The notes beneath the pieces were generated by a model that was not told the DNA's origin, ran no database searches, and saw only the letters and a list, made by a program, of their open reading frames with translations. Positions 20,420 to 26,555 of a DNA stretch of 26,909 nucleotides are shown one piece after another (position 1 is the first letter of the stretch; every line of letters starts with the position of its first letter). This DNA is from a virus, in the IMG/VR virus record IMGVR_UViG_3300028844_004637, positions 1 to 26,909 of that record; one strand, written 5' to 3'. Position numbers and translations under genes: made by a program.

Positions 20420-21091
20420 ATGTTTAATCATGTAGAGCATGGCGTAGTGCTCCCAAAAATCTCACGTAAAGATACTAAAAGTGGACGTAGATATTTTACA
20501 CCAGAAGGCAAAGCATATCCTTCTATTACAACTGTATTATCTATTTTAAGTAAAGAAGGTATTATTGCCTGGCGCAAAAGAGTTGGTGAAGAAGAGGCTA
20601 ATCGTATTTCTCGACAAGCCGCAACTCGAGGTACCGCAGTTCATAAACTCGCGGAAGATTATCTTGATAATGTAGAGGATTGGAGTAAAGGCGTAATGCC
20701 TGCCAATCTCGCTTCTTTTAATGATTTAAAAAATATCTTAGATGAACGTTTGGATAATATATGGTTTCAAGAAGAATTCTTATATTCTGATAGACTAAAA
20801 TGCGCAGGACAGGTTGACTGCATTGCTGAGTTTGACGGCGAGCTATCTATCGTTGATTTTAAGACATCTCGTAAACCAAAGAAAGAAGAATGGATTACAA
20901 ACTACTTTATTCAGGCGTCTTTTTATGCAGCTGCGTTTTATGAAAGAACTGGCGTACCTATTAAGCAAGGTGTAATACTTATTACCGTAGACGGTTCAGA
21001 ACCTCAGGTATTTAAAATACCAACATACGAATACTTACCTCACTTTTTATCAGTCAGAAAAAAGTACCGATTACTTAATGAAAAAGATTGA
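20420..21091 (+). CDS. PD-(D/E)XK exonuclease, Cas4/MGME1-like
   Basis: 223 residues with the RecB-family nuclease pattern: TRGTAVHKLAEDY (H75), E119, D133 in GQVDCIAEF, D146 and K148 in IVDFKTSRK (motif III), and Q165-x3-Y169 in IQASFYAAA. No Cas4 Fe-S cysteine cluster is visible, so it is closer to MGME1-like phage exonucleases common in T4-like cyanophages. It is likely to degrade or trim DNA ends in replication or recombination. Its TGA stop is inside the next promoter's -35. Confidence 0.88.
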   Translation: MFNHVEHGVVLPKISRKDTKSGRRYFTPEGKAYPSITTVLSILSKEGIIAWRKRVGEEEANRISRQAATRGTAVHKLAEDYLDNVEDWSKGVMPANLASFNDLKNILDERLDNIWFQEEFLYSDRLKCAGQVDCIAEFDGELSIVDFKTSRKPKKEEWITNYFIQASFYAAAFYERTGVPIKQGVILITVDGSEPQVFKIPTYEYLPHFLSVRKKYRLLNEKD

Positions 21092-21116
21092 CATTTGATA
21101 TAGAATCAGATAGAAT
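21088..21116 (+). promoter_or_regulatory. TTGACATT-family promoter with TAGAATCAG spacer
   Basis: TTGACA (21088-21093), 17 bases, TAGAAT (21111-21116); spacer GAATC at 21103-21107. The -35 includes the exonuclease stop (21089-21091). In the leader, TAGTA (21127-21131) can pair with TACTA (21143-21147), holding the AAGGAA ribosome site in the loop. Confidence 0.88.
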
Positions 21117-21146
21117 ATATATATATTAGTAAAAAGGAACGGTACT

Positions 21147-21710
21147 ATGAACATCTTTATTTTATCAAAAGATCCTGTCACTGCTGCCCAGTTGCAGTGT
21201 GATAAGCATGTTGTTAAAATGATTGTAGAGTCAGCACAAATGTTATCTACTGCACATCGTATGCTAGACGGCTACGTGGAAAAAAGACTTAGTAAATCCG
21301 GCAAGCGTATGATTAATTACTGGGTACATAAAGATCCTAGTAAAGAAGAACAGTTATACAAAGCAGTTCACCATAATCATCCTTGCACCGTATGGACTAT
21401 GGAATCAAACGCCAATTATGAATGGCACTATAAACATTTTATTGCGCTGTGTCAAGAGTATCAATTTCGTTATGATAAAATTCATGCTACACAAACTAAA
21501 CTGCAAGAAGTTTTGAAACGTGCACCATCCAATATTCCATGGACTAATTTATATACACAATTTAAATTAGCTATGAAAAACGAACCGCAATGTATCCATC
21601 CTGATGATCCAATTAGATCATATCAAGAATATTATCAAACTAAGCAAGACCGCTTTAAAATGGTTTGGTCTAAACGTCCTATTCCTGAATGGTTTGAGGT
21701 CGCGGCTTGA
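21147..21710 (+). CDS. Conserved phage/bacterial protein of unknown function, 187 aa
   Basis: The pattern is distinctive: MNIFILSKDPVTAAQLQCDKHVVKMIVESAQMLSTAH, then HHNHPCTVWTMESNANYEWHY, RYDKIHAT, and a C-terminal SYQEYYQTKQDRFKMVWSKR-PIPEWF. I recall this family across T4-like phages and some bacteria, with His/Cys/Asp residues (D19, H21, H96, H98, C100) well placed for a metal or catalytic site, but I know no demonstrated function. It is first in its transcription unit, with an overlapping hexapeptide-repeat gene downstream. Confidence 0.85.
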   Translation: MNIFILSKDPVTAAQLQCDKHVVKMIVESAQMLSTAHRMLDGYVEKRLSKSGKRMINYWVHKDPSKEEQLYKAVHHNHPCTVWTMESNANYEWHYKHFIALCQEYQFRYDKIHATQTKLQEVLKRAPSNIPWTNLYTQFKLAMKNEPQCIHPDDPIRSYQEYYQTKQDRFKMVWSKRPIPEWFEVAA

Positions 21711-22243
21711 CTAAAGAATTCTTACACGATTTTAAAGACGGAAACGGATTAGTACTTTCCCATCACCATAAAAATGGAGGCGGGATTGTTGCGAATAGCG
21801 CACACGTAGATGATAGTTGTATCATTGCTCCAACTGCGGTGGTAGGTGGAAATGCAATGGTAGTTGAAAATTGCAAGATACTTGATAAAGTAAGAGTATT
21901 AGGAAACGCTCATATATCAGGAAAAGTAACTCTTGAAGATAATATAGAAATAAATGGAACGGCAGAATTAAAATATGATACTGTGCTATTTGGTGATGCA
22001 AAAGTTACAATTACACCAAAAGTAGTTTTAGGATTTGACCATCCTGTGATAATTACTGACAGTCATATTTTTCTTGGGTGCCACTGTTTTGACATGGAGC
22101 AATGGGATAAAGCTGCTCCTATCATAAAAGTAAATGGCTATCCAACAAAGACGGCGAATAACATTCATCGTATAGTTAGTTTAGTTGCCGATATTCATTT
22201 TAATCTTTTTATCAAGGAAGACGATGAGATACCTAATCATTGA
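21707..22243 (+). CDS. Hexapeptide-repeat (left-handed beta-helix) protein, TTG start
   Basis: TTG 21707 overlaps the preceding TGA (TTGA) and has GAGGT seven bases upstream. Residues about 25-105 show imperfect hexapeptide repeats ([LIV]-G-x4 type): IVANSA HVDDSC IIAPTA VVGGNA MVVENC KILDKV RVLGNA HISGKV TLEDNI EINGTA. This is the fold of acyltransferases and gamma-carbonic anhydrases. The C-terminal part (DMEQWDKAAPIIK...) is not recognised. No CoA-binding or anhydrase histidine trio is clear; an HHHKNGGG segment precedes the helix. It may be a metabolic or surface-modifying enzyme. Confidence 0.82.
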   Translation: MTKEFLHDFKDGNGLVLSHHHKNGGGIVANSAHVDDSCIIAPTAVVGGNAMVVENCKILDKVRVLGNAHISGKVTLEDNIEINGTAELKYDTVLFGDAKVTITPKVVLGFDHPVIITDSHIFLGCHCFDMEQWDKAAPIIKVNGYPTKTANNIHRIVSLVADIHFNLFIKEDDEIPNH

Positions 22244-22523
22244 AGAAGACCTCGGTTTTTTTCTGGGAGTAGTTAATAGTTACGGAATATGGGCTAAGAA
22301 TGATATTTTTGGCCTTCCAAAGGCGTATAGCTTTGCCTCTAAAAAATTGGCTAAAAGATTTATAACAGAAGTTATAGGTTCCGAGATAAGCGATTATAAA
22401 ATAGTGGCAATAAATTCCGAAGATAAGTATATTCATGCGGTTGATCTCATTAAAAGCGGATACGGTAATCATACACATTTAATGTTAGATGCAATACCAA
22501 TGTTAAACGAAACCGTTCATTAA
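22224..22523 (+). CDS. Unknown protein, 99 aa
   Basis: Overlaps the hexapeptide gene by 20 bases; ATG 22224 has AAGGAA four bases upstream, preferable to an upstream ATG at 22185 inside that gene. RYLIIEEDLGFFLGVVNSYGIWAKN then KAYSFASKKLAKRFITEVIG: alpha/beta with a basic helix. Not recognised. A promoter follows eight bases after its stop. Confidence 0.72.
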   Translation: MRYLIIEEDLGFFLGVVNSYGIWAKNDIFGLPKAYSFASKKLAKRFITEVIGSEISDYKIVAINSEDKYIHAVDLIKSGYGNHTHLMLDAIPMLNETVH

Positions 22524-22530
22524 TTTCTTA

Positions 22531-22559
22531 TTGACATTTCGTTTAGAATCAGTTATTAT
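22531..22559 (+). promoter_or_regulatory. TTGACATT-family promoter with TAGAATCAG spacer
   Basis: TTGACA (22531-22536), 17 bases, TATTAT (22554-22559); spacer GAATC at 22546-22550. The first 16 bases are identical to those of the promoter at 23001. Confidence 0.88.
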
Positions 22560-22584
22560 AGTTCTATAAATGGAAGGAACTATA
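22557..22584 (+). repeat. 8-bp inverted repeat from -10 to ribosome-binding site
   Basis: TATAGTTC (22557-22564) and GAACTATA (22577-22584) are exact reverse complements. As at 9821-9858, the left arm starts in the -10 and the right arm lies at the AAGGAA ribosome site. Confidence 0.65.
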
Positions 22585-22585
22585 C

Positions 22586-22774
22586 ATGATTGACTATATG
22601 GTATTCGCAGAACGGCTTCGTAACTTAGCTCGTCGTTGTGACACATTCGGTAAAGACCGTCAAGATATTCTTTGGGAGATTATTGCAATCGCTGAAGACT
22701 ACGAAGAAAAAGTAGAACGTCTTGAGATGGAACAAATTATTCAGATGCAACGTGATCTTGTTGAAGCATCATGA
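22586..22774 (+). CDS. Small helical protein, 62 aa
   Basis: GGAAGGAA precedes the ATG. The product is almost wholly helical and charged (VFAERLRNLARRC... EIIAIAEDYEEKVERLEMEQIIQ), a likely dimeric coiled coil. It overlaps the zinc-protein start by four bases. Function unknown. Confidence 0.75.
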   Translation: MIDYMVFAERLRNLARRCDTFGKDRQDILWEIIAIAEDYEEKVERLEMEQIIQMQRDLVEAS

Positions 22775-22974
22775 TATTCCCAACGTATGTTATCCAAACA
22801 AAAAACCATTGGCTTGTTGGTACACAATGGGCATATGGTAAAGGAACAGTCACAATGCATGACGAAGGGTTTAGTTGTACCTGTAAAAAGAAACCTCGTA
22901 CGGCGTGTAGTCATATCAAGAACGTAAAGCTAAGGTTATACGGAACTTTTGATGAACATTATAATTACTCATAA
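22771..22974 (+). CDS. Small SWIM-type zinc-finger-like protein, 67 aa
   Basis: The C-terminal half FSCTCKKKPRTACSHIKNVKL has the C-x-C-x(n)-C-x-H spacing of a SWIM zinc finger, with an N-terminal beta hairpin (YVIQTKNHWLVGTQWAYGKGTVTM). SWIM modules bind DNA or protein and usually sit in larger proteins; here the module is almost alone. It could be a small regulator of host proteins or DNA. Overlaps its upstream gene (ATGA). Confidence 0.75.
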   Translation: MIFPTYVIQTKNHWLVGTQWAYGKGTVTMHDEGFSCTCKKKPRTACSHIKNVKLRLYGTFDEHYNYS

Positions 22975-23000
22975 TTAATTTTTTATTTTCATTTTAACTA

Positions 23001-23029
23001 TTGACATTTCGTTTAGAATAGGATATATT
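23001..23029 (+). promoter_or_regulatory. TTGACATT-family promoter
   Basis: TTGACA (23001-23006), 17 bases, TATATT (23024-23029). TAGAAT in the spacer is followed by AGG, so no GANTC there; one lies in the leader (23052-23056). TATATTA-T-TAATATA (23024-23038) is a perfect palindrome over the -10. Confidence 0.86.
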
Positions 23030-23058
23030 ATTAATATAACAAATGAAAAGGAATCACA

Positions 23059-23385
23059 ATGGAAAATCAAACTGCAAAATTTTGGACAGAAACTCCTCTT
23101 GACAATGTTGCTTCTTTAGTCGCAACTTTTCGTGGTTACGCTGCCCAGGAGGCTGATCTTGCTGATCTGTATAATTCAGACGCAGATGATTTTCATAAAG
23201 CAATTGTTCTTTTTCGTCAGTCGGACTCTGAAGGTCTTTCACAATACGTTTCAGAAATGGATACTCCTGCTCGTGAAGACTTGGTTGAAGCTTTTTGGTT
23301 TGACTGTGGTAACGATTTCGTTGAAAATGTTCTTGGTTTTTCTGAAAAACCAACAATTCTTGGTTTTTCAATCCGCAACGTTTAA
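23059..23385 (+). CDS. Unknown acidic protein, 108 aa
   Basis: AAAAGGAA precedes ATG. Acidic and helical, with many Asp/Glu (EADLADLYNSDADDF, SEMDTPAREDLVEAFWFDCG), no membrane segment. Strongly acidic small early proteins are sometimes DNA mimics that inhibit host proteins, but nothing here proves that. First of a two-gene unit. Confidence 0.78.
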   Translation: MENQTAKFWTETPLDNVASLVATFRGYAAQEADLADLYNSDADDFHKAIVLFRQSDSEGLSQYVSEMDTPAREDLVEAFWFDCGNDFVENVLGFSEKPTILGFSIRNV

Positions 23386-23406
23386 TAGAATATAAGGAAA
23401 AATATT

Positions 23407-23781
23407 ATGGGTACTTCAGCAAACATCGGCATTTACAATCCAAAAAATGACTCTGTAATCGCAAGCTATTGTCACTATGATGGCTATGTAGATGGAGTTG
23501 GTAAAACTCTCGTAAAATCTTATAACTCACAATACGATGCTGAAATCATAGCAAAAGGTGGATACCTTTCAAGTCTTTCAGATGATTACCTCGAGTCAAA
23601 AATAAACTCGGTAAATTCTGACGCTCCTATTGAATATGAAAACATCAAGCACTTTTTGAAACAATCTTTTAATGATACTGGTGCTGAGTATGCTTATGTA
23701 TGGGATGGCAACACATGGTTTGTAGCTACAGAAATCATGGCATTTGAAGAAGTTGAAATTAATTTGAAAAAAGTTGCATAA
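23407..23781 (+). CDS. Conserved-style phage protein, 124 aa
   Basis: MGTSANIGIYNPKND then CHYDGYVDGVGKTL is a pattern ('...cHwDGYp..vG..L') that recurs in small phage proteins of unknown function, as I remember. The C-terminus has YAYVWDGNTWFVATEI, beta-rich. AAGGAA eight bases before ATG. It ends seven bases before the DUF932 promoter. Confidence 0.78.
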   Translation: MGTSANIGIYNPKNDSVIASYCHYDGYVDGVGKTLVKSYNSQYDAEIIAKGGYLSSLSDDYLESKINSVNSDAPIEYENIKHFLKQSFNDTGAEYAYVWDGNTWFVATEIMAFEEVEINLKKVA

Positions 23782-23787
23782 TAACTA

Positions 23788-23816
23788 TTGACATTCTCTT
23801 TAGAATCAGATAATAT
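23788..23816 (+). promoter_or_regulatory. TTGACATT-family promoter with TAGAATCAG spacer
   Basis: TTGACA (23788-23793), 17 bases, TAATAT (23811-23816); spacer GAATC at 23803-23807. In the leader CATATC (23822-23827) can pair with GATATG (23844-23849), which includes the start codon of the DUF932 gene. Confidence 0.87.
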
Positions 23817-23846
23817 ATAATCATATCAGATAAAAGGAAAACAGAT

Positions 23847-24809
23847 ATGGCACATGAATTAGAAATGATCGACGGTCAAGCCCAAATGGCATACCGCGCA
23901 AGTAAAGGTCTACCTTGGCATGGTTTAGGTACACCAGTCGGAGACGATATGACTCCGCAAGAAATGATGGAAGCAGCAGGACTTGACTGGGATGTTAAAA
24001 AGGTTGAGTCGTTTGTTCGTTGGAACGGAGACAATGTTCTAACTGGACAGCATTCATTAATTCGTTCAACTGACGGAAAAATCCTTACTCAAGTTGGTCC
24101 TGGTTGGAACCCGGTACAGAACTCAGAAGCCTTTGAATTCTTTGCAGATTTCGTATCAAAAGGTGATATGGTAATGGATACCGCAGGATCATTAAATGAT
24201 GGTCGCATTGTATGGGCATTAGCCGACGTACAGGACAGTTTTACTCTGTTTGGTGGCGATGAAGTAAAAGGTTATCTTTTATTCTCAAACCCGCATCAGT
24301 ATGGTAAAGCAATTGATGTTAAATTCGTAATGGAACGAGTTGTATGTAATAACACATTAACCGTTGCTCTTGCTGAATCAGGTCAACCTGCCGTTCGTGT
24401 AAATCACCGTTCTATCTTTGATGCGGATCGTGTAAAAGAACTACTTGGATTATCACATCGTAAAGTTGCAACATTCAAAGAAGCTGCTGAATTTCTTGGC
24501 TCAAAGCAATACGGTCAAAACGACCTTGAGAAATATTTTGGCAATATCTTTGGAGAGTCTACTAAAGAAGATAAAAAACTTTCACCTACTGCCGAACGTG
24601 CTGTTGAAGTTGTAGAAACTCAACCTGGTGCAGAATTTAGAAAAGGTTCATTTTGGCAAATGTTCAATGCTGTTACTTATATGGCTGACCACGAATTAGG
24701 TCGTTCAACTGATAGCCGGATGAATTCTGCATGGTTTGGAGCAAACGCAAAACGTAAAGTTGATGCTCTTAACCTTGCGGTAGAAATGGCGGAGATGGCT
24801 GATGCTTAA
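23847..24809 (+). CDS. DUF932 (TIGR03299) phage/plasmid-like protein
   Basis: 320 residues matching the DUF932 family: AYRASKGLPWHGLGTPV at the N-terminus, then YLLFSNPHQYGKAIDVKFVMERVVCNNTL, VRVNHRSIFDADRV, and FWQMFNAVTYMADHELGRS near the C-terminus. The family is widespread in phages and plasmids. Function is not established to my knowledge; a role in DNA or genome maintenance has been guessed. It has its own promoter and leads the next genes by read-through, as no terminator is seen after it. Confidence 0.9.
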   Translation: MAHELEMIDGQAQMAYRASKGLPWHGLGTPVGDDMTPQEMMEAAGLDWDVKKVESFVRWNGDNVLTGQHSLIRSTDGKILTQVGPGWNPVQNSEAFEFFADFVSKGDMVMDTAGSLNDGRIVWALADVQDSFTLFGGDEVKGYLLFSNPHQYGKAIDVKFVMERVVCNNTLTVALAESGQPAVRVNHRSIFDADRVKELLGLSHRKVATFKEAAEFLGSKQYGQNDLEKYFGNIFGESTKEDKKLSPTAERAVEVVETQPGAEFRKGSFWQMFNAVTYMADHELGRSTDSRMNSAWFGANAKRKVDALNLAVEMAEMADA

Positions 24810-24921
24810 GAAAATTCATAACCATATTAAAAACCTAACACCAGTGGAAGTAGTCTTTTATGGACTATTAGGTGGCCTAATCTTAATTCTCGTTGATCCA
24901 CTTGGAATTATAAGGATGTAA
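24802..24921 (+). CDS. Tiny membrane protein, 39 aa
   Basis: Overlaps the DUF932 end by eight bases and has GGAG seven bases before ATG. One transmembrane helix (about 17-37, VVFYGLLGGLILILVDPLGI) behind a basic N-terminus. Its own 3' end provides AAGG for the next gene. Short, but coding context and ribosome site support it. Confidence 0.55.
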   Translation: MLKKIHNHIKNLTPVEVVFYGLLGGLILILVDPLGIIRM

Positions 24922-24923
24922 TA

Positions 24924-25277
24924 ATGTTCTCGAGGAATAATACGTTTGCAGTGTCAAATGCGATGCTGCAAGCTGGTGCTTTATTGTCCGTAAATCAAAA
25001 TATCTTATGGCCAACTTACATTGTAATGGGTATGATGTGTTATCTTGCCTTTCTCCAAACGATTGGCGCTGCTGCTTTTATTTCTAAAACAAATAAAACA
25101 GAAATAGAACCTCCACCAAGTGATGTAATTTCTTTAAGAATATTAGTAGCAGCTATATATTTAATGTCGGTATACAGTATCTATAAATTAGGATATGATT
25201 TCTTTGCCGGCTTTATGCTTGCACATATAATAATATACTTTTTATCAAGTTTTATGAGGTTAATAAACGATGACTAA
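24924..25277 (+). CDS. Membrane protein, 117 aa, three transmembrane helices
   Basis: AAGG about eight bases before ATG. Helices at about 28-52 (PTYIVMGMMCYLAFLQTIGAAAF), 68-89 (ISLRILVAAIYLMSVYSIYKL) and 92-113 (FAGFMLAHIIIYFLSSFM). Not recognised. It overlaps the P-loop kinase start by eight bases. Confidence 0.72.
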   Translation: MFSRNNTFAVSNAMLQAGALLSVNQNILWPTYIVMGMMCYLAFLQTIGAAAFISKTNKTEIEPPPSDVISLRILVAAIYLMSVYSIYKLGYDFFAGFMLAHIIIYFLSSFMRLINDD

Positions 25278-25773
25278 GATACTTATATTTGGTTTGCCAG
25301 GAAGTGGCAAAAGTACATTAGCAAAACCATTGGCAAACCTATTAGGTGGTGTACATGTTAACGCCGATGACGTGCGATCACGTTATGAAGGATATGATAA
25401 AACCGCGTGGGATTTCTCTCCTGCAGGTAGACTGTTACAAGCTCAAAGAATGAAGTATATTTCAGACGGAGTTACCATGTCAGGCAAAATTGCCGTCGCC
25501 GACTTCGTTTGCCCAACGGATGAATTACGGAAATGTTTTGAACCTGATTTTACAGTGTATATGGATACCATTAATAAAGGAATGTATGAAGACACAAATG
25601 ATTTATTTGAACGCCCTGATACAAGTTGGGGTGGTGTGGATTATCATGTCGCTAAATGGTTTGAAGATACACACGTACAGCTGGTGCCAATTATTGAACG
25701 CTATATGAAAAGAGTTAGTACAACTGTAGTAGGATATAGCGCCTGGAGAATGGAACAATCTGAGGATAAATGA
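25270..25773 (+). CDS. Adenylylsulfate kinase-like P-loop protein
   Basis: 167 residues. P-loop GLPGSGKST (8-16), LANLLGGVHVNADDVR, FSPAGRLLQAQRMKY and IAVADFVCPTDELRKCF resemble APS kinase (CysC), which phosphorylates adenylylsulfate at the 3'-OH. Phage members known from T4-like marine phages keep this pattern but have no sulfate-assimilation neighbours, and none is seen here. It may phosphorylate another adenosine compound or polynucleotide. Overlaps the GapR-like start by four bases. Confidence 0.82.
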   Translation: MTKILIFGLPGSGKSTLAKPLANLLGGVHVNADDVRSRYEGYDKTAWDFSPAGRLLQAQRMKYISDGVTMSGKIAVADFVCPTDELRKCFEPDFTVYMDTINKGMYEDTNDLFERPDTSWGGVDYHVAKWFEDTHVQLVPIIERYMKRVSTTVVGYSAWRMEQSEDK

Positions 25774-26090
25774 TGCAGACATATGAAGCCGTTAACGGCA
25801 TGGGTGATTTAAAATTTACAACAGCAGGAGACTATTTAATGTCACAAGAAAATACAGTAACTTCAGTAACCGCGGATGAGCTGCGGTCATTCATTGAACG
25901 CATTGAGCGTTTAGAACAAGAGAAAAAAGATATCATGGATTCTGTTAAAGAAGTTTATTCTGAAGCAAAAGGATCTGGGTATGAAGTAAAGGTAATGCGT
26001 AAAATCATTTCAATTCGTAAACGCAATCGTGACGATATTGATAATGAGAATGCAATGACTCAAATGTACATGGATGCATTAGGAATGTGA
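25770..26090 (+). CDS. GapR-like nucleoid protein (DUF2312)
   Basis: Residues 35-106 match the DUF2312/GapR family: TADELRSFIERIERLEQEKKDI, SVKEVYSEAKGSGYEVKVMRKIISIRKRNR, then MTQMYMDALGM. GapR in Caulobacter is an essential nucleoid-associated protein that clamps overtwisted, AT-rich DNA and stimulates topoisomerases. Two starts are plausible: 25770/25773 (GAGGA upstream, ATGA overlap with the kinase) gives a 23-residue extension, while ATG 25839 has AGGAG at eight bases and gives 83 residues, close to the family's usual length. The family points to an alphaproteobacterial host. The phage may use it for its own AT-rich DNA or to replace or disturb host GapR. Confidence 0.9.
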   Translation: MMQTYEAVNGMGDLKFTTAGDYLMSQENTVTSVTADELRSFIERIERLEQEKKDIMDSVKEVYSEAKGSGYEVKVMRKIISIRKRNRDDIDNENAMTQMYMDALGM

Positions 26091-26108
26091 ATTAAATTTT
26101 CAAAATAA

Positions 26109-26116
26109 GATAAATA
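26109..26116 (+). promoter_or_regulatory. Degenerate late-promoter-like octamer GATAAATA
   Basis: One mismatch from TATAAATA, located 35 bases before a terminator hairpin, the same arrangement as at 2221 and 19015. Weak on its own. Confidence 0.25.
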
Positions 26117-26150
26117 TTGATCGACATGATTAGATAAAAAACGTACAACT

Positions 26151-26178
26151 GTCAAACCCTATCCTGGGTTTGACTTTT
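26151..26178 (+). terminator. Rho-independent terminator
   Basis: GTCAAACCC (26151-26159) pairs perfectly with GGGTTTGAC (26166-26174), nine pairs, loop TATCCT, followed by TTTT. It should end the DUF932-to-GapR transcript before the gene at 26199. The 26091-26150 stretch before it is A/T-rich with no other feature. Confidence 0.85.
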
Positions 26179-26198
26179 AACACACACGGAGAACTATT

Positions 26199-26555
26199 AT
26201 GAAAAAAGCAAAGCCTATTGGATGGGCAACTACTCTTTCAGAAATCGCCTCAATTCCCAAAGATATGTGGGACAGCGTAATGACAGTTGAAAAATCCCCA
26301 CTACGAAATTTAGACCCTATGGTAGGACACATGATCTTTCAGTGTCTGTTCTTTATTTGGTCTGGTATTTTTGCTCTAATGGTAGGAAGTTATTTGGCGT
26401 TTGGCATTAGTGCAGTATTTCATATTTGTTTAATTACAGGTATTACACTAACAGCGACAGTATTCCGTCAAGCAGAAAACAATCCAGAATCAATTAATAA
26501 AATTGTGCGTGACAATGTGATCAGTGCTCGTGCGCCAGGCGGTGAGCATGAGTAA
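26199..26555 (+). CDS. Membrane protein, 118 aa, two transmembrane helices
   Basis: GGAGA precedes ATG. A polar N-terminal third (SEIASIPKDMWDSVMTVEKSP) is followed by helices at about 45-66 (FQCLFFIWSGIFALMVGSYLAF) and 68-90 (SAVFHICLITGITLTATVF), with a polar tail. Family not recognised. It overlaps the next gene by eight bases, starting a run of three small membrane proteins. Confidence 0.75.
   Translation: MKKAKPIGWATTLSEIASIPKDMWDSVMTVEKSPLRNLDPMVGHMIFQCLFFIWSGIFALMVGSYLAFGISAVFHICLITGITLTATVFRQAENNPESINKIVRDNVISARAPGGEHE

Noticed and set aside
20420-21091. Calling the exonuclease a CRISPR-type Cas4
   Set aside because: The RecB-like motifs are present but the four Fe-S cysteines of Cas4 are not, and no CRISPR genes are nearby.
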